Part shown: positions 58,519-64,000 of the stretch, piece by piece
Layout: every line of letters begins with the position of its first letter
How positions within the stretch are numbered: position 1 is the first letter of the stretch
Translations under genes and position numbers: made by a program
Source of the DNA: Oscillospiraceae bacterium
Lineage (GTDB): Bacteria > Bacillota > Clostridia > Oscillospirales > Oscillospiraceae
Direction of reading: 5' to 3'
NCBI GenBank assembly: GCA_015067525.1
Contig: SVMH01000003.1
Coordinates: forward strand, 21,660-85,659
DNA length: 64,000 nucleotides
The notes under the pieces: model-generated
What the model was told of the DNA's origin: nothing
The model's input: only the letters and a program-made list of their open reading frames with translations
Database searches by the model: none

Positions 58519-59361
58519 TTATTCTATTTGAGAGTTCGCAATGATTACTTGGGTTGTGCTTAAACAGATATTACAAAACTGCTCGCCGAAGGCGGTTAAT
58601 CTGACAATATGCTCTGCTACTGTACATTTATCGTAACCGTTTCTTTTGGCATCTTCGTTATTATTTTGATGAGAGAATACGGAATCACGCTTCAATGGTT
58701 CGTATAGGGTTTTGTCTATAAAAGCATTACCGGGCTGCCTTTCGAGAAGACCCAGTCGAACTAGGTTATCAATGTACTGTTCTCCACTGTACACATGTTC
58801 ACATCCGGCCAACATAGGAACGGTAGTGAATTCTTTGATAATATCTATTCCACCCTTGGAAACATCATTGTATTCATATCTCAAGCTGATGGTGGGAATC
58901 ACCTTGTGCGCTCTCATATACTTTAGAAATTTCGCTTCATCTGGAGATAGTTGCTTGATAATTTCCACAAACCCAGGATGAACCCCGTTCTTGACCACGC
59001 TATTCATCGAGTTTGCGAGTAAATTCGCATACATATCTCTCAGTTCCTCGTTATCCATGCAGTAGCTGATGTATTGCAAAGCGGGAACGGCAATATGTGC
59101 TTCGGGTGGTTGTATTAATTCCGGAGGTGCGTTTTGAAGTTTTTCCTCAAGCAGTTTTTTTGTTTCTGCAATATTGTATTCGCGCTGTAAAACCCACTTC
59201 TCCAAAGGAGCCAAGGCGGCTTTGATTGCTCGGGGAAGCAACCCTACTAGTTCCCCGGTAGGCTTTACAACTGGTTTACCACCATCAGCATAAGCGTCTC
59301 TGGCGATTTCTTTTACTGCATCCTTTAACATTTCTAAGGTCTGATCGGCTTCTCCGTTCAT
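58519..59361 (-). CDS. Abi-alpha/DUF4393 family protein
   Basis: 280 residues. Matches the DUF4393 (Abi-alpha) family by its N-terminal helices, the LVGLLPRAIKAALAPLEKWVLQREYN region (written here as LVGLLPRAIKAALAPLEKW), the YCMDNEELRDMYANLLANSM motif and HPGFVEIIKQLSPDEAKFL. Members are associated with abortive-infection phage defence (family knowledge); mechanism unclear. It has lower G+C than hsdR and hsdM. Located between hsdS and hsdR, an unusual position inside a restriction operon. Ribosome binding site is weak. Confidence 0.8.
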   Translation of the reverse strand: MNGEADQTLEMLKDAVKEIARDAYADGGKPVVKPTGELVGLLPRAIKAALAPLEKWVLQREYNIAETKKLLEEKLQNAPPELIQPPEAHIAVPALQYISYCMDNEELRDMYANLLANSMNSVVKNGVHPGFVEIIKQLSPDEAKFLKYMRAHKVIPTISLRYEYNDVSKGGIDIIKEFTTVPMLAGCEHVYSGEQYIDNLVRLGLLERQPGNAFIDKTLYEPLKRDSVFSHQNNNEDAKRNGYDKCTVAEHIVRLTAFGEQFCNICLSTTQVIIANSQIE

Positions 59362-59391
59362 CGTTCTAGCTCATCTCTCTTTCTTATTTAA

Positions 59392-60465
59392 TCACCCGAA
59401 GTATTTTTGCATCAGTGCTTTTTTGAGGGTTTCCAGTTCATCCAGACTGCGCTGGATGGCCAATTTTGATTTGTCGGTCTGTTCGACGAAGACTGTGAAC
59501 TGCTCTACGAGTGCCATTGGAGGTACTGGTATCGTTACTTCGTCAAGCATTCTGCCTGTAATCTGGTTGATCGTTGTAGTTGCGCCAGTTTTAATCTGCT
59601 GTCGGAACGCATCCATCTGGAAGTATGTCATCAGATATCCGAAGTATTGACTACGAATAATCATCATGAATGCACCAAAACTCATCGGTTCTTCGATGCC
59701 TTTTATCAATGCAACTTTACCAACCAGCTTGGCGCTGCCGTTTCTCGAACACATGAGGATGTCATTTTCCTGCACTATAAGCCGTTCTTTAATGGCACAA
59801 TCTACACGAACAGTATCTGCGAAGTCCAGTTGGCTGTTTTGAATATTGCTGGATCTTAATACGATCGTACCTTCCTCAGCTACATTTTCGGGTTTGTAAG
59901 TCAAACCATTAAAGTATGTCGCTATGTCGGATAACTTTGCGTACTGATATCCGTAGGGGTTGCGCTGCGGGTCACCAAACAGTTCGATAAATCGGGATTT
60001 GACCAGTTGATCCAGCGCCGCCAACTGCTCTTTCCGCAGGGCAATCAAGTCCGTTACACGCCCCAATATTGATGCGATGCGAGACTGGTCTTCCGGTGGA
60101 TGCGCTGGCAGCTTCTCTTTGCAATAATCCTTAAAATAAATGTGAGGTATTGTTGCACCAGTATAGTATTTTGCAAGATTCAGGTGTTCCAACGCATACG
60201 CCAAGTATTTTACATTGACGCCATCGTTCGGAATAATGTACTGCATTGTTCCTATAACGGATGATTCTTTCGGCAGGCACATCACTCTGCCGACACCGGC
60301 GCCATCTTTGACGACAGCTATATAAGGCTTTTCCTGTTGGTAAAAGTCAACATTCTTGATAAAGCCGCTTGCACCATAGATGGGATAAATACCATCATGC
60401 CCCTCGAGGTCTTTTTGGGCAATAGATGATGAGCCTTTCGTGCACAAATCTTTTAATTCGATCAT
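59392..60465 (-). CDS. hsdS: Type I restriction-modification specificity subunit
   Basis: 357 residues with two Methylase_S target-recognition domains: the first (1-145) ends in a helix containing DQSRIASILGRVTDLIALRKEQLAALDQ, given here only as SRIASILGRVTDLIALRKEQ; the second (about 165-355) starts at PYGYQYAKLSDIATYFNGL and ends in a matching helix with LDELETLKKALMQKYFG. The recognised DNA site cannot be deduced. A+T-richer than hsdM, as is common for these variable subunits. GGGGTGAGAGG overlaps the end of the preceding membrane-protein gene, 4 bases away. Confidence 0.92.
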   Translation of the reverse strand: MIELKDLCTKGSSSIAQKDLEGHDGIYPIYGASGFIKNVDFYQQEKPYIAVVKDGAGVGRVMCLPKESSVIGTMQYIIPNDGVNVKYLAYALEHLNLAKYYTGATIPHIYFKDYCKEKLPAHPPEDQSRIASILGRVTDLIALRKEQLAALDQLVKSRFIELFGDPQRNPYGYQYAKLSDIATYFNGLTYKPENVAEEGTIVLRSSNIQNSQLDFADTVRVDCAIKERLIVQENDILMCSRNGSAKLVGKVALIKGIEEPMSFGAFMMIIRSQYFGYLMTYFQMDAFRQQIKTGATTTINQITGRMLDEVTIPVPPMALVEQFTVFVEQTDKSKLAIQRSLDELETLKKALMQKYFG

Positions 60466-60469
60466 CCTC

Positions 60470-60895
60470 TCACCCCTTCAACAGCGCAACAAGCGCAACA
60501 ACTAACGCTGCAAAACTTGTAAGCGCCGAAAACACAGCGACAAGGTAGTTCTTGTCGTCTTCTCGCTCTATTTCGTTGGCGCATCCTCTCAAAATCAGCG
60601 CGAAAAACAGTACGGCAACGCATAAGGCTGTTAGAAAAAGAAGAGCAATAATGTTGGAAAACCACAGTCCGTCCCCCCATTGTGTTAAAACAGCCTGGCG
60701 AATTATAAGAAATATCGCTATTACAGAGCCTGCACAAAGAACGATAGCAAGATAATTCAATGCTACTGACATAATGCCGCTAAGCGTTGCTTTTGTATAC
60801 TCGCCCTTTGTGTCCTTCTTGTTACAAATAATGTTCCAAGCGCTTTTCCAGAACGAAGCTTTCTTCTTGCTTCTTGCTTTCTTTTTCTTCGCCAT
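60470..60895 (-). CDS. Small membrane protein inside the restriction operon
   Basis: 141 residues from the ATG at 60895, which shares one base with the hsdM stop (TGATG). Very basic N-terminus (AKKKKARSKKKASFWKSAW), then hydrophobic segments at about 45-68, 78-105 and 118-140. No family recognised. The tight coupling to hsdM and hsdS shows that it belongs to the operon. A membrane effector for defence is possible but unproven. Confidence 0.65.
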   Translation of the reverse strand: MAKKKKARSKKKASFWKSAWNIICNKKDTKGEYTKATLSGIMSVALNYLAIVLCAGSVIAIFLIIRQAVLTQWGDGLWFSNIIALLFLTALCVAVLFFALILRGCANEIEREDDKNYLVAVFSALTSFAALVVALVALLKG

Positions 60896-62391
60896 CACAG
60901 CATCGCCTCCAACTCTGCCAGTCCCTCGGTGACGGCCAGCTCCAGTTCGTGGAGACGGGCCATCAGCTCGGCGGTGGAGGGGTACTCCACGGCCTTGTAC
61001 TCGGTCTTCTTATACTTGTTGATGCTGAGGTCATAGCCGTTGTCCATGATCTCCTGCCGGGGGACGAAGAAGGATTTCTCGGTGCGCTGGCGGCTCTCCT
61101 CGGCGGCGAGGTTGTGGAAGCGGGCGATGATATCGGGGATATCGTTGTCCGCTACGGGGCTGCGCTTATCGTCAAGGCTGAGGCCGTCGGCGGTCATGTC
61201 GTAGAACCAGACCTTATCCGTGCCGCCGTGGCCGGTCTTGGTGAAGATGAGGATACCGGTGGAGACGCCGGCGTAGGGCCTGAAAACGCCGCTGGGCATG
61301 GAGATGACGGCTTCGAGGCGGTTGCCGTCCACCAGCTCCTTGCGGATGGCCTTGTGGGCGGTGGAGGAGCCGAAGAGCACGCCGTCGGGCACGATGACCG
61401 CCGCCCGTCCGCCGATCTTCAGCATGCGCAGGAAGAGAGCGAGGAACAGCAGCTCCGTCTTCTTGGTCTTGCAGACCTTCAGCAGGTCGGGGGCTACCGT
61501 GTCGTAGTCCAGGCTGCCCTTGAAGGGGGGATTGGCCAGAATGAGGGAGAACTTGTCCTTGTCGGGGTTCTGGTCGCTGAGGCTGTCGCGGTACTCGATG
61601 AAGGGGTTGTCCACGCCGTGGGTCATCATGTTCATGGCGCCGATGCGGAGCATGGTGCGGTCCATATCGTAGCCGTGGAACATATGGTTGAGGAAGTGAT
61701 CCTTCTTCACGCGGTCGAAGAAGATGGCCTGCTTATGGTTTTCCCGCAGGTATTCGCCGGCAGCAACCAGAAATCCGGAGGTGCCGCAGGCGGGGTCGCA
61801 GATCACGTCGTCGGGGCGGGGCTGCATCAGTTCCACCATCATCTTGATGATGTGGCGGGGCGTGCGGAACTGACCGTTGACACCGGCGGTAGCGATCTTG
61901 CTGAGGAGGTATTCGTAGATGTCGCCGCGGGCGTCTGCGTCCTGCATCTGGGCCATCTGTTCGTAGATGCCGTCCAGCGCGGTGACGATCTTGTCCAGCA
62001 GCAGCGGCGTGGGGATCTTGAAGATGGCGTCGTCCATGTACTTGGCGTAGGCGCTGGTCTTGTCGCCGTGGAGGTTCTTGATGAAGGGGAAGACCCATTC
62101 CTGCACGGTGGTGTACATCTTGCCGGCGGGGAAGTCGTGGAAGACGGACCATTTCAGTTGCTTTCCATCGATTTTCCGCTCGCCCACCTGCACCTCATCT
62201 GCGAAAATGCTCTTGTGGGGCAGGCCCAGCATGGCACACTCCTTGGCGCGGAGGTTGTCGGTGTCATCCAGATCGCGGATGAACATGAGGTAGGTCATTT
62301 GCTCTACCACGTCCAGCGGGTTGGTGATGCCGCCGGTCCAGAAGATTTCCCAAAGACTGTTGATCTTGTTTTTCAATTCGCCTGTCATCAT
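60895..62391 (-). CDS. hsdM: Type I restriction-modification DNA methyltransferase subunit
   Basis: 498 residues from the ATG at 62391 (GGGAGA upstream); one base separates it from the fic stop. N-terminal HsdM helical domain, SAM-binding DPACGTSGFLVAAG and the catalytic ANPPFKGSLDYD (N6-adenine class). It methylates the HsdS target so the cell's own DNA is spared. A C-terminal helix with STAELMARLHELELAV is the probable HsdS-contact region. Second gene of the operon. Confidence 0.96.
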   Translation of the reverse strand: MMTGELKNKINSLWEIFWTGGITNPLDVVEQMTYLMFIRDLDDTDNLRAKECAMLGLPHKSIFADEVQVGERKIDGKQLKWSVFHDFPAGKMYTTVQEWVFPFIKNLHGDKTSAYAKYMDDAIFKIPTPLLLDKIVTALDGIYEQMAQMQDADARGDIYEYLLSKIATAGVNGQFRTPRHIIKMMVELMQPRPDDVICDPACGTSGFLVAAGEYLRENHKQAIFFDRVKKDHFLNHMFHGYDMDRTMLRIGAMNMMTHGVDNPFIEYRDSLSDQNPDKDKFSLILANPPFKGSLDYDTVAPDLLKVCKTKKTELLFLALFLRMLKIGGRAAVIVPDGVLFGSSTAHKAIRKELVDGNRLEAVISMPSGVFRPYAGVSTGILIFTKTGHGGTDKVWFYDMTADGLSLDDKRSPVADNDIPDIIARFHNLAAEESRQRTEKSFFVPRQEIMDNGYDLSINKYKKTEYKAVEYPSTAELMARLHELELAVTEGLAELEAML

Positions 62392-62392
62392 A

Positions 62393-63439
62393 TTAATCAA
62401 TCTCCCTGTTCCAAGTATAAGAGGTGTAGCGGCCGCCGCCGATCTTGATGACCTCGCCGCTCTTGACCAGCTCGTTCAGCGCACGCTGGATGGTGGTCTG
62501 GCTGATATCCGGGCAGTGCTGCATGATCTCTGCCTTGGTGATCTTGCCGAGGTGGCCCTGAATGATCTCGCGGACGCGGTTGGGTTTCCGTGTGCTCTCG
62601 CTGACCGCCTTCACACGGTCGGAGAACTGGCGGTAAGCCGCCAGAATCACGCCCAGCTGGTAGGTGACGAAGGGGATGTAATCGTTCTCCTCCTCGTGCC
62701 AGCCGCAGGAGCTCTCCTGCAGGCAATCGTAGTAAGCGTCCTTGGTGCGCTCAATCAGCTGCTCGATACTGACGTATTTGCCCACATGGTAGCCGGCGCG
62801 GTACAGCAGAAGGAGCGTCAGCAGGCGGCTCATGCGGCCGTTGCCGTCGTTGAAGGGGTGGATGCAGAGGAAGTCCAGAATGAACACCGGGATCATCAGC
62901 AGCGGGTCATACTGGCCGCTGCTGCACAGGTCGTTATAGGCCCGGCACAGCCGCTCCATGGCTTCCGGCGTTTCCCACGCAGGCACCGGATGGAAGCGGA
63001 TGTGTTTGTTGCCCTGAGAATCTTCTTCGCTGATGACGTTGTCCGCGGTTTTGTAATTGCCGCCAAAGCTCATGCCGCTGAACTTGTACAAATCGCGGTG
63101 CAGCTGGAGGATCATGCCGGGCTTCACGGGGATATATTCATGGCTGCTGTGAATGGTGGCAAGCACATCACGGTAACCGGCGATCTCTTTTTCACTGCGG
63201 TTGCGGGGGGTGGTTTTGGCCTTGACCAGCTTCTGCAGCCGCTCGTCGGAGGTGTAGATGCCCTCGATGCGGTTGGATGCCTCGGTGCTCTGGATGCGGG
63301 CGATCTCGATCAGGTGAGTCAGCTCGTCCTCCTGCAGCCGCGCGTGTTCGCCCTTGTGCTCGTGAATCTGGGCAAGCAGTTGTACGATTTCCGGCGTCAG
63401 CAGCTTGGTGTATATTGTTTCATAGTTGTAGTTGCGCAT
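62393..63439 (-). CDS. Fic/DOC family protein with C-terminal winged helix
   Basis: 348 residues from the ATG at 63439. The Fic motif HPFNDGNGRMSR (about residue 200) is complete, so AMP or other nucleotide transfer is expected. An inhibitory-helix-like SxxxEG motif, STEASNRIEG, lies N-terminal to it (residues 57-66), as in class II self-inhibited Fic proteins. The last 65 residues look like a winged helix (RVREIIQGHLGKITKAEIMQ and ISQTTIQRALNEL). First gene of the defence operon; its promoter overlaps a 21-bp palindrome. Confidence 0.92.
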   Translation of the reverse strand: MRNYNYETIYTKLLTPEIVQLLAQIHEHKGEHARLQEDELTHLIEIARIQSTEASNRIEGIYTSDERLQKLVKAKTTPRNRSEKEIAGYRDVLATIHSSHEYIPVKPGMILQLHRDLYKFSGMSFGGNYKTADNVISEEDSQGNKHIRFHPVPAWETPEAMERLCRAYNDLCSSGQYDPLLMIPVFILDFLCIHPFNDGNGRMSRLLTLLLLYRAGYHVGKYVSIEQLIERTKDAYYDCLQESSCGWHEEENDYIPFVTYQLGVILAAYRQFSDRVKAVSESTRKPNRVREIIQGHLGKITKAEIMQHCPDISQTTIQRALNELVKSGEVIKIGGGRYTSYTWNREID

Positions 63440-63469
63440 AGAATTACCCCACTTTAGAAGTCTACCTGT

Positions 63470-63498
63470 ATTATATGCCAATACAATGCGATTAGCAA
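63470..63498 (-). promoter_or_regulatory. Promoter of the fic-hsd defence operon
   Basis: Minus strand: TTGCTA (63493-63498), 17-base spacer, TATAAT (63470-63475). The -35 overlaps the inner edge of the palindrome at 63494-63541. Confidence 0.7.
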
Positions 63499-63541
63499 GC
63501 CAATTTAGTCATTTTCTGATAAATGACTAAATTGGCTTGCT
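63494..63541. repeat. Perfect 21-bp inverted repeat, candidate operator
   Basis: The arm at 63494-63514 begins AGCAAGCCAATTTAG and is exactly complementary to 63521-63541; the loop is TCTGAT. It overlaps the -35 box of the defence operon promoter. It has no T-run, so termination is less likely than protein binding. Confidence 0.85.
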
Positions 63542-63668
63542 GCATGTGAGGTTCTTTGCACGCAACGTTCTCAATCGAAAACATAAAAACGAAACTACGT
63601 ACAACGTAGACATAAATGCACCTGCCCTTTGGTGGGGGATGGCTTGTTTACGTTATACGTAGTTTTTT

Positions 63669-63713
63669 AATGACACAGGAGAGACCTGCTGGGGCTCTCC
63701 TGTGTCATTTTTC
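63669..63713. terminator. Intrinsic terminator
   Basis: 14-bp stem ATGACACAGGAGAG with its complement, with T-runs on both sides (GTTTTTTA before, TTTTTC after). Confidence 0.8.
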
Positions 63714-64000
63714 ATATAAAAGAAGAATCTTCCGCAAAGGGGGCAATAAATGTCCGCTGAAATGCCCAGATAAGTAGAAGGGCATATCAAAGCACGCAGA
63801 GGAAGGCGGCGCAAAACTTCTTGTCGTTTTCCACAAAAATAAAAAACTTTGCCAAAAGGGGGGCAAGAATAGTCCCTCTGAATGGCTTTATTTATAGAAG
63901 GGTTTTTAAGGAGCGCCAAAAACGGATCATTTTTGAAGTTTTACAAAAATCTTCGATCAAGGGGGGTAAAAAGTGGCTTCCAGAACGCCCATATATATAG
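63714..64000. repeat. Degenerate tandem repeats of unknown nature at the right edge
   Basis: Three related units start at about 63731, 63850 and 63953. Each has AAGGGGG followed by (C/T)AA, then a TCC...CTGAA-like block and a TA-rich ATAAGTAGAAGGG-like block. The G-runs are at 63739, 63858 and 63961, so periods are 119 and 103 bases. The last unit runs off the window. No gene is assigned here. Confidence 0.5.

Noticed and set aside
63653..63919. 88-residue minus-strand frame with CPLCG and CPPFG motifs
   Set aside because: It begins with TTG without a ribosome binding site, crosses a terminator hairpin, and its Cys motifs come from the degenerate DNA repeats in this region.
63714..64000. CRISPR array
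   Set aside because: The three units are degenerate, about 45-50 bases of similarity spaced 103 and 119 bases apart, and no cas gene is in the window.

Overview
This is a 64 kb piece of a G+C-rich chromosome from a strictly anaerobic, endospore-forming member of the Clostridia, most like the Oscillospiraceae group of gut butyrate producers (inference). The evidence is a SpoIIID regulator, an oxygen-sensitive ribonucleotide reductase with its activase, thioredoxin reductase, many small ferredoxin-like and NifU-like proteins, a 4-hydroxybutyryl-CoA dehydratase pathway, strong AGGAGG ribosome binding sites and short intergenic gaps closed by strong intrinsic terminators. No tRNA, rRNA, CRISPR array, transposase or prophage gene was found.

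Layout. 1-1.4 kb: two metal-related CobW-type GTPase genes. 1.5-3.1 kb: a methyltransferase and cdd, separated by a small inserted gene. 3.4-7.5 kb: a MarR-controlled heterodimeric ABC exporter. 7.6-14.3 kb: uridine phosphorylase, a MscS channel operon, an NCS2 purine permease, CarD and two candidate small RNAs. 14.4-22.7 kb: a DUF1846 protein, Tex, SpoIIID, an aminotransferase, a flavin reductase, a hydrolase, an XRE regulator and TrxB. 22.8-26.6 kb: NrdR-controlled nrdG-nrdD and an orphan RNA polymerase alpha-CTD-like protein. 26.7-29.2 kb: a zinc/cadmium export operon. 29.3-34.5 kb: an inserted lipoprotein gene, spore/cell-wall genes and an ECF sigma/anti-sigma pair. 34.5-38 kb: cysK-cysE-nhaC behind a cysteine-rich leader peptide and terminator. 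38.2-46.5 kb: a putative wall hydrolase, MFS carrier, phosphodiesterase, XRE regulator, two-component system and Fe-S protein. 46.6-49.1 kb: an LPxTG thioester adhesin. 49.2-54.7 kb: the 4-hydroxybutyrate/crotonyl-CoA cluster. 55.2-63.4 kb: a defence operon (type I restriction-modification plus Fic, an Abi-alpha-like protein and a small membrane protein). The last 500 bases hold a perfect inverted repeat and degenerate repeats.

How the parts work together. The 4-hydroxybutyrate cluster activates 4-hydroxybutyrate by CoA transfer, dehydrates it to crotonyl-CoA with a radical [4Fe-4S] flavoenzyme, and offers a MaoC hydratase and a second CoA-transferase for downstream steps; a NifU-domain protein and an unrecognised Cys-rich protein between the two core enzymes look like dedicated Fe-S helpers. 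The cysteine operon appears to sense cysteine supply by ribosome stalling on its leader. The defence operon is driven from one promoter whose -35 box overlaps a 21-bp perfect palindrome, and the first gene (Fic) carries a winged-helix tail that could be its own regulator.

The most promising new observations are the cysteine leader peptide/attenuator, the composite Fic-type I RM-Abi operon with its palindromic operator, the paired Fe-S accessory genes in the 4-hydroxybutyrate cluster, and two single-gene insertions that are each flanked by perfect 33- or 40-bp copies of the resident gene end or terminator.
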